From the NCBI RefSeq assembly GCF_014650495.1, contig NZ_BMVB01000001.1, forward strand, positions 499,347 to 563,346: a stretch of 64,000 bases of DNA. Direction: 5' to 3'. The translations under genes and the position numbers were made by a program. This document shows positions 43,451-52,446 of the stretch, in pieces. How positions within the stretch are numbered: position 1 is the stretch's first letter; every line of letters starts with the position of its first letter. The DNA is from Streptomyces cinnamoneus (GTDB lineage Bacteria; Actinomycetota; Actinomycetes; Streptomycetales; Streptomycetaceae). A model generated the notes under the pieces. That model searched no databases, had not been told where the DNA came from, and was given only the letters and a program-made list of their open reading frames with translations.

Positions 43451-43864
43451 ATGAACGTGCGTACGGTCGCCCGTTACGGCCTGGGCGGAATCCGGCTGGT
43501 GAACGGCGTGGCGGCGTTGCTGGCCCCCCAGGTGGTGGCCCGCCGGCTGGGTGCGGACCCCGGACAGCCCGCACTCGTCCACACGCTGCGGATGTTCGGC
43601 GTCCGCACCACGATCATCGGCGCCGAGCTGTTCCTCCTCAAGGACGTCCGCGCCCTCGACCGGGCGCTGCGCCTGGCCCCGGTCGTCCACGCGAGCGACG
43701 CGCTGTCCGCCGCCTGCGCCTGGCGCTCGGGGACCCTCCCCGGGCGGGCGGGCCTGACCGCCACGGCGATCTCCACGGTCAACGTCGCCCTCACCCTGGT
43801 GGCCCAGCCGCCCGGGCGACTGTTCTTCCGCTGCTGCACGCGGGAAGGAGCTCACCATGCGTAG
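43451..43864 (+). CDS. Small membrane protein (DUF4267-like)
   Basis: 137 residues with about four hydrophobic stretches (e.g. ARYGLGGIRLVNGVAALLAP, TTIIGAELFLL, ATAISTVNVALTLVA) and the R-M-F-G-V-R motif resembling DUF4267 proteins. It overlaps the dioxygenase start by 8 bp, so it is translationally coupled. Its own ribosome site is weak. A separate, well-placed AAGGA-ATG at 43366-43380 opens another frame just upstream. Function unknown; it could anchor or assist the soluble haem enzymes at the membrane. Confidence 0.65.
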   Translation: MNVRTVARYGLGGIRLVNGVAALLAPQVVARRLGADPGQPALVHTLRMFGVRTTIIGAELFLLKDVRALDRALRLAPVVHASDALSAACAWRSGTLPGRAGLTATAISTVNVALTLVAQPPGRLFFRCCTREGAHHA

Positions 43865-45659
43865 CGCCTCATGGTTCGTGGAGCTGCACAACAGGCTGGC
43901 GCTGGCCGTCGACCGCAAGAGGGGCTGGGACCGCCTGCCCACACCCCTCGGCCTGCTGACCCTCATCGGCCTGCGGAACAACCTGCGCCGCAAGAACCTC
44001 TTCGACACCACCTCCTACCCGGCGCACAACCTGCCCGCCGTCGAGCCACCGGACCCACGCCACCTCACCCAGCGCTCCGCCGACGGCACGTACAACGACC
44101 TGGCGAACCCCCGCATGGGCATGACGGGCTCCCGTTTCGGCCGCAACGTCCCGCCCGGGAACACCTTCCCCGAACCCGAGCCGCAGATCCTCTCCCCGAG
44201 CCCCCGCGAGGTGAGCCGCGCCCTGCTGACCCGGCACGAGTTCATCGCCGCCGAGTCCGTCAACGCCCTGGTGGCCGCCTGGCTGCAATTCATGATCCGG
44301 GACTGGGTCAACCACGGCCAGGGCTCGGCCGACGACCCGTGGCGCATCGAACTGCTCGACGACGACCCCTGGCCCCAGTCCCCGATGCTCGTGCCGCGCA
44401 CCATCCCCGACGCCACCCGCCCGCCCGGCGACGACGGTCTCCCGCCCACGTTCCTGAACGAGAAGTCCCACTGGTGGGACGCCTCCCAGGTCTACGGCAA
44501 CAACCTCGCCGAACAGCTGCAGCTGCGCGAGGGCGAGGGCGGCAGGCTCAAGGTGCCCCGCAACGGCACCCTCTTCCCCGACCACCCGGACCGGGACCCG
44601 GCGAGCATCCCCGGGTTCTGGCTGGGCCTGGTCATGATGCAGATCCTGTTCATCCTGGAGCACAACGCCATCTGCGACCGGCTGCGCCACGACTACCCGC
44701 AGTGGTCGGACGAGGAGCTCTTCCAGCGGGGGCGCCTGATCAACACAGCCCTCATCGCCAAGATCCACACCATTGAGTGGACGCCCGCGGTCATCAGCCA
44801 CCCCACGACCGTCACCGGCATGCGCGCCAACTGGTTCGGCCTCCTGGGCGAGCGCGTGCACAGGATGTTCGGCCGGGTCAGCCGGAGCGAGGTCCTCAGC
44901 GGCATCCCCGGCGGGCACCCCGACCACTTCGGCGTCCCGTTCTCCCTCACCGAGGAGTTCGTGGCCGTCTACCGCATGCACCCCCTCGTGCCCGACGACT
45001 GGAGCATCCGCGCGGCCGCCGACGACTCCCCGCTGCGGGAGGCCACCTTCCGGGAGCTGTCGGGGCGCGGAGCCTACGAGTTCCTCGGCAAGTACGAGCT
45101 GTCCGACCTCTTCTACTCCTTCGGCACCTCGCACCCTGGCCTGGTCACCCTGCACAACTACCCGGCGTTCCTGCAGGAGTTCGAGCGGCCCGACGGCAAG
45201 CTCATGGACCTCGGCGCCGTCGACGTCCTGCGGATCCGTGAACTCGGCGTCCCGCGCTACAACGACTTCCGGCGCGCGCTCCACCTCGCCCCCGCAAAGG
45301 ACTTCGCCTCGCTCACCGACAACGAGAAGTGGGCCGAGGAGATGCGCCGCGTCTACCGGGACGACATCGAAGCGGTCGACCTCATGGTGGGCATGTTCGC
45401 CGAACGCCGCCCCGCGGGCTTCGCCTTCAGCGACACCGCCTTCCGGATCTTCGTCCTCATGGCGTCCCGCCGCCTCAACAGCGACAGGTTCCTCACCCAG
45501 GACTACACCCCGCAGGTCTACACGCGGACCGGACTCGACTGGATCGAGAACAACACCATGTCCAGCGTGCTCCTGCGCCACTTCCCGGAGCTGCGCTCCT
45601 CGATGCGCTCGGCGGACAACGCGTTCGCCCCGTGGACGAACACCGGGCCCCCGCGGTGA
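43857..45659 (+). CDS. Alpha-dioxygenase/animal-type haem peroxidase-like enzyme
   Basis: 600 residues of the PGHS/alpha-DOX haem dioxygenase superfamily. The catalytic tyrosine and proximal histidine are in EEFVAVYRMHPL (Tyr 372, His 375, spacing as in plant alpha-DOX), and KIHTIEWTPAVI and HNAICDRLRHDYP match the flanking helices. At the distal side the usual H-D-W is R-D-W: QFMIRDWVNHG, Arg 148. Known relatives add O2 to fatty acids at C-2 via a tyrosyl radical. GAAGGAG lies before the ATG. The lipase gene overlaps its stop (GTGA). Family assignment is good; the altered distal residue makes the reaction uncertain. Confidence 0.87.
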   Translation: MRSASWFVELHNRLALAVDRKRGWDRLPTPLGLLTLIGLRNNLRRKNLFDTTSYPAHNLPAVEPPDPRHLTQRSADGTYNDLANPRMGMTGSRFGRNVPPGNTFPEPEPQILSPSPREVSRALLTRHEFIAAESVNALVAAWLQFMIRDWVNHGQGSADDPWRIELLDDDPWPQSPMLVPRTIPDATRPPGDDGLPPTFLNEKSHWWDASQVYGNNLAEQLQLREGEGGRLKVPRNGTLFPDHPDRDPASIPGFWLGLVMMQILFILEHNAICDRLRHDYPQWSDEELFQRGRLINTALIAKIHTIEWTPAVISHPTTVTGMRANWFGLLGERVHRMFGRVSRSEVLSGIPGGHPDHFGVPFSLTEEFVAVYRMHPLVPDDWSIRAAADDSPLREATFRELSGRGAYEFLGKYELSDLFYSFGTSHPGLVTLHNYPAFLQEFERPDGKLMDLGAVDVLRIRELGVPRYNDFRRALHLAPAKDFASLTDNEKWAEEMRRVYRDDIEAVDLMVGMFAERRPAGFAFSDTAFRIFVLMASRRLNSDRFLTQDYTPQVYTRTGLDWIENNTMSSVLLRHFPELRSSMRSADNAFAPWTNTGPPR

Positions 45660-48544
45660 ACACCGGGAGCATGCGGCCCCGGACGGGGCTGCTGCTGGCC
45701 CTCGCCGGCGTCCTGCCGTTCTGCGCCGGCCTGGCCTTCTACCTCTGCACGGCCGAGGTCGACACCACGCCCCTGCAGCTGGCCGGCAGCGCCGCCGCGG
45801 CCGTACGGGTCCTCGGTGACCGCGCCGATGCCTTCCGCGACGCGCTCCACGCCGACCACGTCTTCGTCGCCGGCTACACCATCACCCTGGTGTGGGTCTT
45901 CCTGCTCGCCCGCCGCACCCTCGCCCGCCACGTGAACCAGCAGAACCTCGCCGTGACGGGCGCCGTGGCCGCGGTGGTCGCGGGACTGTGCGACGTGGCC
46001 GAGAACCTGCTGCTCGCCCACGGCATCCCGCACGCTGCGCAGGGAGCGAACGTGCCGTTCGCGTGGGCGACCGGCTGCGCCACGGTCAAGTGGGTGCTGC
46101 TGGCCCTGACCGGGCCCGTCGCGGTCGTCCTCTTCACCATCACGGTCAAGCGCGCCGCCTTTCACGCCGTGCCGTTCCTGCGGCGCCGCGCCGCCCCGGC
46201 CCCGGCGCCGGCCGCGGCCGGCGACTCGGGACAGCCGGCGCCGGCCGCGGCCGACGACGACCGTCCCGAGGTGATCCCGCCGTGGCCGGTGGTGCGGGCG
46301 GACGGCGCCCGCTGGCCCCGGGACTCGCGGACGGACCCGCCGACGGGCAGCGCGGTCCGCTGGCTCAACAGCGGCCGGGTCCCGCCCAAGCGGGAGCAGG
46401 GCGCCCTGGGGTTCTGCGTCTCCGGCGGCGGCATCCGCTCGGCCTGCGTCACACTGGGCGCGCTGCAGGTCCTCCGCGACGACGTGTGCAGGGCCCGCTA
46501 CCTCGTTTCCGTCTCCGGCGGCGGCTACCTGGCCGGCGCCCTGCAACTGGCGCTGAGCGGCCCCCTCGAAGAAGGGACCACCTCGACCCTGAACCCGGCC
46601 TGCGCCGTCCCGGCCGACGTCTTCGGGCCCGGCACCCCGGAAGAGGACCACCTGCGCCGGCACTCGAAGTACCTCGCGGAGGGCACCGGCCAGTGGCTGA
46701 CCGCCCTCGGCGTCCTCCTGCGCGGGCTGCTGGCCTCCCTGGGCCTGCTCGTCGCCGTCCTCCTCGTCCTGGGGCTCACCCTGAGCTGGGCCTACCACCG
46801 CGTGCCCGTCACGGACCTGACCTGCCTGGCCGGCAGCGCACCGCCCTGCACACCCGGTTTCCGCCCCCCGGCCGTCGCGGCCATCCTGTGCTGCCTCGGC
46901 GCCGCGCTCGCGTGCTGGCTCATCTGGCTGGTGACCTTCGCCTGGACCTCCCGTTCCCGCCGTCCGCCCCTGTGGGCGGCCAGAGCGTTCCGGCTGCTCG
47001 TCGTCCTCGCCCTGTTCCTGGCGCTCGCCGTCCTGGCCCTGCCCGCCGTGGCCTGGGGAGCGATGTGGCTCAAGCACTGGACGGACGTGGGCGTACGGGG
47101 CGTCGGCGCGGGCGCGGGCCTGACCGCACTGCTCACCTACGTGGCCGTCCTCGCCGGCACCCTCTGGCGCCGCCGCCAGGTCGTCGGCGGCGGCATGAAC
47201 AAGCTGTTCGGCGCCGGGCGGCGCGCCTCCAGACTGAGCCAGGCCGTACCCACCAGTTTCACCCAGTACCTGATGGTGTGGCTGGTCCTGCTGCTCCTGA
47301 CGCTCATCTCGCTGATCGTCCTGGGCTGGGCGACCGCCACCGGGCGCACCTGGCACCCGGGCTGGCAGCTCGGCATCCCCGCCGCCGTCCTCGCGGTCGC
47401 CCTGTGCCTCGACCAGACGTGGATGAGCCTCCACCCCTTCTACCGCTACCGGCTGGCCTCCGCGTTCGCCGTCCGCCGCTGGAAGGAGAAGGACGGCGAA
47501 ACGGTCGCCCGGCCCTACGACTTCGCGAAGGAACCCACGAAGCTGTCCCTGTACGGCGGGCAGCGCGCGGGCTTCCCCCAGGTCATCTTCGCCGCCGCGG
47601 CCAACCTCTCCGGCAGCGACCGCACGCCCCCGGGCCGGCGCGCGGTCTCCTACACGTTCTCCCACGACTACGTCGGCGGCCCGGACGTCGGATACGTCCG
47701 GACGGACCGGCTGGAGGAGCGCACCGAGGGGACCATCGGCGCCGACCTCACCGTGCAGTCCGCCGTCGCCGTCTCCGGCGCCGCCTTCGCCTCCGCCATG
47801 GGCGGCCAGGCCAGGGTGTTCCAGACCCTCTTCGCCCTCACCAACGCCCGGCTGGGGACCTGGGTGCCCAATCCGGCCTCCCTGACCGGGCTGTGGGGGC
47901 CGGAGCCCGACTGGACGCTGCCGCCCCAGCCGCGCCTGCGGCGGCTGCACTACCTCCTGAAGGAGATCGCCGGCCGCTACCCGATGGACGACCGGCTGCT
48001 GCTGACCACCGACGGCGGCCACTACGAGAACCTCGGGCTCGTCGAACTGCTGCGCCACGGGGTGCGCACCGCCGTGTGCATCGACGCCAGCGGCAGCAGC
48101 CCGCCCTTCGCGGGCACGCTGGCCGACGCCATCGCGCTGGCCTACGAGGAGCTGGGCGTCAGGATCGTCCTGGACGACGCCGAAGCACGACAGCTCGTGC
48201 CCGGCAGTGCCCGCCCCCTGCAGCCCGAGGACCCCCTGGCCGCGCTCAACGCCCGCCTCTCGGCCCGCACGGTGGTCACCGGCGACATCTTCTATCCGCA
48301 CGAGCTGATCGTGGACGGGCAGCGCGTCGGCACCAAGGGGAGACTGATCGTGGCCCGGGCGGCGCTCACCCGCAAGCTGCCCTACCCGCTGCTCGCCTAC
48401 GCCTCGGCCCACGCCGTCTTCCCCAACGACGCCACCAGCGACCAGTGGTTCGACCACAAGCAGTTCGAGGCGTACAGGGAGCTCGGCCGCTTCATCGGCC
48501 AGGAGGCCGCGGAAGCGCTGCACCGTCCCCGGCCGCACCGGTGA
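45656..48544 (+). CDS. Giant membrane patatin-like phospholipase
   Basis: 962 residues from GTG 45656 (GTGA overlap); ATG 45671 is an alternative. Three or four N-terminal TM segments (~6-165), a proline/alanine linker, then the patatin-like hydrolase: oxyanion loop VSGGGIRSA (257-262), nucleophile elbow VSVSGGGYLAG (Ser ~287) and the dyad aspartate in TTDGGHYENLGL (Asp ~786). Between them lies a large membrane insert with about five TM segments (~345-590). Patatins and cPLA2 proteins release fatty acids from phospholipids. Being coupled to the dioxygenase gene, it likely supplies its substrate (inference). GxSxG is degenerate (S-V-S-G-G), closer to the cPLA2 style. Confidence 0.85.
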   Translation: MNTGSMRPRTGLLLALAGVLPFCAGLAFYLCTAEVDTTPLQLAGSAAAAVRVLGDRADAFRDALHADHVFVAGYTITLVWVFLLARRTLARHVNQQNLAVTGAVAAVVAGLCDVAENLLLAHGIPHAAQGANVPFAWATGCATVKWVLLALTGPVAVVLFTITVKRAAFHAVPFLRRRAAPAPAPAAAGDSGQPAPAAADDDRPEVIPPWPVVRADGARWPRDSRTDPPTGSAVRWLNSGRVPPKREQGALGFCVSGGGIRSACVTLGALQVLRDDVCRARYLVSVSGGGYLAGALQLALSGPLEEGTTSTLNPACAVPADVFGPGTPEEDHLRRHSKYLAEGTGQWLTALGVLLRGLLASLGLLVAVLLVLGLTLSWAYHRVPVTDLTCLAGSAPPCTPGFRPPAVAAILCCLGAALACWLIWLVTFAWTSRSRRPPLWAARAFRLLVVLALFLALAVLALPAVAWGAMWLKHWTDVGVRGVGAGAGLTALLTYVAVLAGTLWRRRQVVGGGMNKLFGAGRRASRLSQAVPTSFTQYLMVWLVLLLLTLISLIVLGWATATGRTWHPGWQLGIPAAVLAVALCLDQTWMSLHPFYRYRLASAFAVRRWKEKDGETVARPYDFAKEPTKLSLYGGQRAGFPQVIFAAAANLSGSDRTPPGRRAVSYTFSHDYVGGPDVGYVRTDRLEERTEGTIGADLTVQSAVAVSGAAFASAMGGQARVFQTLFALTNARLGTWVPNPASLTGLWGPEPDWTLPPQPRLRRLHYLLKEIAGRYPMDDRLLLTTDGGHYENLGLVELLRHGVRTAVCIDASGSSPPFAGTLADAIALAYEELGVRIVLDDAEARQLVPGSARPLQPEDPLAALNARLSARTVVTGDIFYPHELIVDGQRVGTKGRLIVARAALTRKLPYPLLAYASAHAVFPNDATSDQWFDHKQFEAYRELGRFIGQEAAEALHRPRPHR

Positions 48545-48545
48545 G

Positions 48546-48947
48546 TCATACCGTCCTGGTCAGCATCCAGAACCGGATGAAGGCGATCGTGAACGCGAAG
48601 TCGATGGCCGCGGGCACCAGGACCAGGGGCCGTGCGAGGTCCCAGGCGTACAAGGTGGTCAGGTTCACGACGTCGAAGAGCTTGGCCAGGATGCCCAGGA
48701 GCACGATGCCGCGGTTCTGCGTCACATCGCGCGCGACGATGTGATAGCCGATGCCGATGAGGACGACCGCGAACCCGAACCCCGCCCACAGGCGCAGCGC
48801 CATCGCGTCCCGGGTGACGTCCGGCACGTACGACAGGTCGTAGGACCAGCGCCGCGCGAAGACGATGGGAAGCCCGATCACATAATTGAACAGCGCCGCC
48901 ACGAGGAAGACCCGCGACCAGAACGTCGTGTTCAGCGAGACGACCAT
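48546..48947 (-). CDS. Small four-TM membrane protein
   Basis: 133 residues with four hydrophobic segments (~10-30, 47-67, 78-98, 108-128), starting at ATG 48947 with GGAGGAG just upstream. It opens with SLNTTFWSRVFLVAALFNY and contains GIGYHIVARDVTQNRGIVLL. It resembles small uncharacterised bacterial membrane proteins of the DoxX/DUF-type size but I cannot name the family. It converges on the patatin gene with one base between the stops, so its mRNA end may overlap that of the lipase. Confidence 0.7.
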   Translation of the reverse strand: MVVSLNTTFWSRVFLVAALFNYVIGLPIVFARRWSYDLSYVPDVTRDAMALRLWAGFGFAVVLIGIGYHIVARDVTQNRGIVLLGILAKLFDVVNLTTLYAWDLARPLVLVPAAIDFAFTIAFIRFWMLTRTV

Positions 48948-48980
48948 CGCTCCTCCGGATGCCTTCGGTGCCCGCCGCGG

Positions 48981-49394
48981 TCAGCCGGGGCTGCCGTCCA
49001 CCCGCAGGCGGACCTGTTCCTCCAGGCGCTCCAGGCTCCGGGCGAGGGCGGCGCGCACGGTGTCCCCGCCGGGGTCGTCGGCCTCGTCGAAGAACGACAG
49101 GTGGATGGTCACCTCGCTCGCACCGCTGCCGATGCCGGCCACCTGCAGCCAGCCGGCGTAGTTGCCGGTGTCCCGGGTACCCCACTCGACCCGCATCTGT
49201 TCCTTGTCCGCACGGAACAGCGCACGTTCGTCCGCGCCGGTGCGGTCCTCGTGGACGGTCACGGCCGGCAGTTCCTCGGCCTTGACGTGCAGGTCCTCCG
49301 GCAGCCAGCTGCCGAGCATCTCCACGCTGTTGACCTGGTCGAAGACGTGCTCGGGCAAGGCCGGCATCGTCCGGGAACGCTCGTATTCGCTCAT
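48981..49394 (-). CDS. SRPBCC (START/Bet v1-like) family protein
   Basis: 137 residues. The pattern is that of an SRPBCC domain: FDQVNSVEMLGSWLPED (first helix and turn), a series of beta strands (AVTVHEDRTG, EQMRVEWGT, AGWLQVAGIGSGASEVTIHL) and a long C-terminal helix (TVRAALARSLERLEEQVRLR). Such domains bind hydrophobic ligands or serve as stress/polyketide-cyclase-like proteins. Typical length for the family. Likely in one operon with the four-TM gene downstream (33 bp). Ligand unknown. Confidence 0.78.
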   Translation of the reverse strand: MSEYERSRTMPALPEHVFDQVNSVEMLGSWLPEDLHVKAEELPAVTVHEDRTGADERALFRADKEQMRVEWGTRDTGNYAGWLQVAGIGSGASEVTIHLSFFDEADDPGGDTVRAALARSLERLEEQVRLRVDGSPG

Positions 49395-49523
49395 GCCCTG
49401 CCCATCGTCGGTGCGGACCCTTCCCCTCCCGCATGCCCGGGCGGCGGCCCGCTGCGTCGCAATGCCACCCGTTCGCCCCGGCGCAAGTCCGCCGTTCGGC
49501 CCGTTCCCCGCCGGCCCGGGGGG

Positions 49524-50063
49524 TCAGCCGCGCACCGGCACCTGGTGCGCGACCGCCGTGACGTGCAGTTCACCGAAGTCGACCACGTCGTCCAGCGCGA
49601 TGGTGCGGTGCGTGGTGGCCGCCGGCGGGGTCACCTGAAGGGAGGCGGCCTTGTGCGCCTGGGTGCCGGTGTGCGTCCAGGAGACGACTGCCCGGGCCGT
49701 TCGGCCGGGACCGAGGACGACGAGCCGGTTGCCCGGGTCGTCGGCGTACCACGTGCTGCCCCGCACGGTGCGGGTCGGCAGCGGGGTGTGCCGCGCGTCC
49801 TCCAGCCCGAGACCGGGGTAGCCGCGCAGGGCGCAGGCGCGGCCGGAGGTGTTCTTCAGCTCCAGCGTGCCCCCGGCGTGGTTCATACCCCCGCCGAGGC
49901 GTTCGGCGAACCCGATCCGCAGGTCCGAGGTGCCGCAGGTGGCGACGGCCGCCCCGGCCCGGTCGGCCGCGGAGGTGGCGGCGTGGGCCGGGACCACGGC
50001 CGTCGCGAGGACGAGCGCGGCGGCCGCGGCGGTGGCGGATGTCCTGCTCTTGTGGCGTATCAC
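49524..50063 (-). CDS. Exported DUF4232 protein
   Basis: 179 residues from GTG 50063, with AAGGAG five bases upstream. Sec signal peptide ~1-28 (core ATAAAAALVLATAVV, end AHA). The mature part is DUF4232-like: ATCGTSDLRIGF, LELKNTSGRACALRGYPGLGL and a C-terminal LHVTAVAHQVPVRG, with the two cysteines that probably form a disulfide. Such proteins are common in streptomycetes, often attached to the wall or lipid; function unknown. Monocistronic. Confidence 0.82.
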   Translation of the reverse strand: MIRHKSRTSATAAAAALVLATAVVPAHAATSAADRAGAAVATCGTSDLRIGFAERLGGGMNHAGGTLELKNTSGRACALRGYPGLGLEDARHTPLPTRTVRGSTWYADDPGNRLVVLGPGRTARAVVSWTHTGTQAHKAASLQVTPPAATTHRTIALDDVVDFGELHVTAVAHQVPVRG

Positions 50064-50242
50064 GAGCACTCCTTGTTCGAGGTCGGCCGCGACCCGGTGG
50101 GGTGGCCGGTCCGTCTCCGTGCGCCACCCGGGCCCGGCCGGGAACGACAAGCCGCCTACCCCCTGTCGTGCCCGTGAACACAGGGGAGACGTAAGGAAGG
50201 CGGATCCCGGCCATCCGCCGCACCGCGGCCACCCCGCCGGCC

Positions 50243-50833
50243 TCAGGAGCCGGCCGCGTCCACGAGGAACACCGCCCCCACGAACAGGGCGAGGAACGCC
50301 ACCACGGCCCCGCAGCCGCCCAGCGCCACGTTCCGCGCCAACAGCGCCGGACGTCCCGCGGCGATACGGCGGTTGGCGGCCCGCGCCAGCAGCGCGGCGG
50401 GGACGACGAAGGCCGTCACCGCACACCAGCACCACCCGTAGACCGCCGGGCTCCCCACCGCGCCGCTCACCGCCGCGACGACCAGCCCCACCGCGGCGAC
50501 CAGGACGGCCGGGACCGCGGCGCCCGCGACCGGTACCCACCACCAGGCACCGCCGTGGCCCCGGCGGGCGCCGGCCCGGCCCGCCAGCCAGAGGGCGGGC
50601 AGTACGAGAGTGACGGTCAGCAGCAGGGCGAACGCGGCCAGGAGGGGCACGACGACCGGCAGGAAGACGACGCCGAAGATGCCGCTGTCGTCCCCGTCGG
50701 GGTCCGGGTGCCGCGTCATGCCCCACAGCGCCAGGCCCGTTGTGGCGAACACCGTCTCCACCAGGAGCGCGGCCGTCGCCACGCGGATCGCGGAGAACGT
50801 CCACACCGGGTCACGTCGTGCGAGTGCTGTCAC
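50243..50833 (-). CDS. Polytopic membrane protein, unknown function
   Basis: About 196 residues from GTG 50833, with five or so hydrophobic segments (FSAIRVATAALLVETVFATT, FGVVFLPVVVPLLAAFALLL, VPVAGAAVPAVLVAAVGLVV, TAFVVPAALLARAA, GGCGAVVAFLALFVGAVF). It lacks charged motifs that would name a transporter family. The start is uncertain: GGAGG abuts the GTG, and no better site is seen. Divergent from cydA by about 125 bp, but no functional link is evident. Confidence 0.6.
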   Translation of the reverse strand: MTALARRDPVWTFSAIRVATAALLVETVFATTGLALWGMTRHPDPDGDDSGIFGVVFLPVVVPLLAAFALLLTVTLVLPALWLAGRAGARRGHGGAWWWVPVAGAAVPAVLVAAVGLVVAAVSGAVGSPAVYGWCWCAVTAFVVPAALLARAANRRIAAGRPALLARNVALGGCGAVVAFLALFVGAVFLVDAAGS

Positions 50834-50958
50834 CCTCCGATCATCCCCGGCCGCCCACCGGGCCCCACGGGCGGTCCCGCCGGCCTCGGTCCGGCGGACA
50901 GGGGGCCGTGCGGAGTAATGCCGGTTTGTGGTGATGTGCGGTGGGTATCCCAGCCGCC

Positions 50959-52383
50959 ATGCCCACCCGCACCGGGCCATTCTGCGTGGCCGACGCCGTC
51001 TGCACGGCGGCTTCCGCCGCCACCCCCGGAGACCTGTCGGCGGCCCGCGCCCAGATGGGCTTCTCCCTCGCGTGGCACATCGTCGTGGCCTGCCTGGGCG
51101 TGGGGCTGCCGCTGCTGACCCTGCTCACCGAGTGGCGCGGGCTGCGCACCGGCGACCGCGCCTGCCGCCTGCTGGCACGGCGCTGGGCCCGCGCCATGGG
51201 AGTGCTGTTCGCGGTCGGCGCCGTGTCCGGGACCATCCTCAGCTTCGAGCTCGGCCTGCTGTGGCCCGGGCTGATGGGCCGCTACGGACAGGTCATCGGA
51301 CTGCCCTTCGCCCTCGAAGGCATCGCCTTCTTCATCGAGGCCATCTTCCTCGGCATCTACCTGTACGCCTGGGACCGGCTGCCGCCCCGCGCCCACCTGT
51401 GGACCGGGGTGCCGGTCGTCGTCGCCGGGGTGGCGTCGGCGTTCTTCGTCGTCTGCGCCAACGCCTGGATGAACCAGCCGACCGGCTTCACCGAGCACGA
51501 GGGCCGCATCACCGCCGTCGACCCGTGGGCCGCGATGCTCAACCCCGCGAGCCCGCCCCAGACCGTCCACATGATCCTCGCCGCCCTGATGGTGGCGTCC
51601 TTCCTGACCGCGAGCGTCTACGCCGTCGCCATGCTGCGCGGGCGCCGCGACCCCTACCACCGCACGGGCTTCCTCCTCCCGTTCGCCCTGGGCGCGGCCG
51701 TCACCCCGCTGCAGCTCGCCGTCGGCGACTGGGCCGCCCGCTTCGTCGCCGCCAACCAGCCCGTCAAACTCGCCGCCATGGAGGGCGTCTACCGCACCGG
51801 CAGCCACGTGCCGCTCACGCTCGGGGGAGTGGGCGGCCGGGACGGCCTGCGGTACGGCATCGAGATCCCCAGCGGGCTGTCCCTGCTGATCGGCGACAGC
51901 CCCGGCACGGTCGTCCAGGGCCTCGACCGGGTCCCGCGCAGCCGCTGGCCCGCCGTGACCGGCGTGCACTGGGCGTTCGACCTGATGGTCGGCGCCGGCT
52001 TCTTCCTCCTCCTGATGGGCGCATGGCTGCTGCTGTCCTGGTGGCGCGCGCGCCGCAGCGCCGGCCGCGACCTGCTGACCCTGCGCGGCACCCGCGTCTT
52101 CCTGCTGCTCGGCGCCCTCACCGGGCCGGCCGCGGTGGTCGCCCTCGAATGCGGCTGGTGCGTGACCGAGCTCGGCCGCCAGCCCTGGGTCGTCCAGGGC
52201 CTGATGACCGTGCACCAGGCGGTCAACCCCGCGCCCGGCGTGATGGCGGGCCTGTGGCTGGTGCTGGTCGTCTACGCGGCCATGACAGCGGCGACCGTCT
52301 ACGTGCTGCGCCGGATGGTCACCGAGCGGCCCGTGCCCATCGCCCCCCAGGAGCGGGACATCGAGGAGTACCCCGTCGTCTGA
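50959..52383 (+). CDS. cydA: Cytochrome bd ubiquinol/menaquinol oxidase subunit I
   Basis: About 474 residues and nine TM helices. Haem ligands are in place: b595 His in FSLAWHIVVA, b558 His in QTVHMILAALM and Met in FDLMVGAGF (where E. coli CydA has R-I-M-V-G). The proton-channel glutamates are in LPFALEGIAFFIEAIFLGIYL, and GRQPW is intact. The Q-loop is short (CIO type). It oxidises menaquinol and reduces O2 to water. The start is uncertain: GTG 50941, ATG 50959 or GTG 50986, none with a clear ribosome site. cydB follows after 63 bp. No cydCD and no recognisable Rex site nearby. Confidence 0.93.
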   Translation: MPTRTGPFCVADAVCTAASAATPGDLSAARAQMGFSLAWHIVVACLGVGLPLLTLLTEWRGLRTGDRACRLLARRWARAMGVLFAVGAVSGTILSFELGLLWPGLMGRYGQVIGLPFALEGIAFFIEAIFLGIYLYAWDRLPPRAHLWTGVPVVVAGVASAFFVVCANAWMNQPTGFTEHEGRITAVDPWAAMLNPASPPQTVHMILAALMVASFLTASVYAVAMLRGRRDPYHRTGFLLPFALGAAVTPLQLAVGDWAARFVAANQPVKLAAMEGVYRTGSHVPLTLGGVGGRDGLRYGIEIPSGLSLLIGDSPGTVVQGLDRVPRSRWPAVTGVHWAFDLMVGAGFFLLLMGAWLLLSWWRARRSAGRDLLTLRGTRVFLLLGALTGPAAVVALECGWCVTELGRQPWVVQGLMTVHQAVNPAPGVMAGLWLVLVVYAAMTAATVYVLRRMVTERPVPIAPQERDIEEYPVV

Positions 52384-52446
52384 GGCCCCCCGGGCCGCAC
52401 GCGCCCGGCGGGTCCCGCCCGTCCGTCCCCCGAGAGGTTGTGACCG

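Noticed and set aside
50834..50958. Rex-type operator expected upstream of cydA
   Set aside because: No TTGTGA-N6-TCACAA-like sequence seen in the leader.
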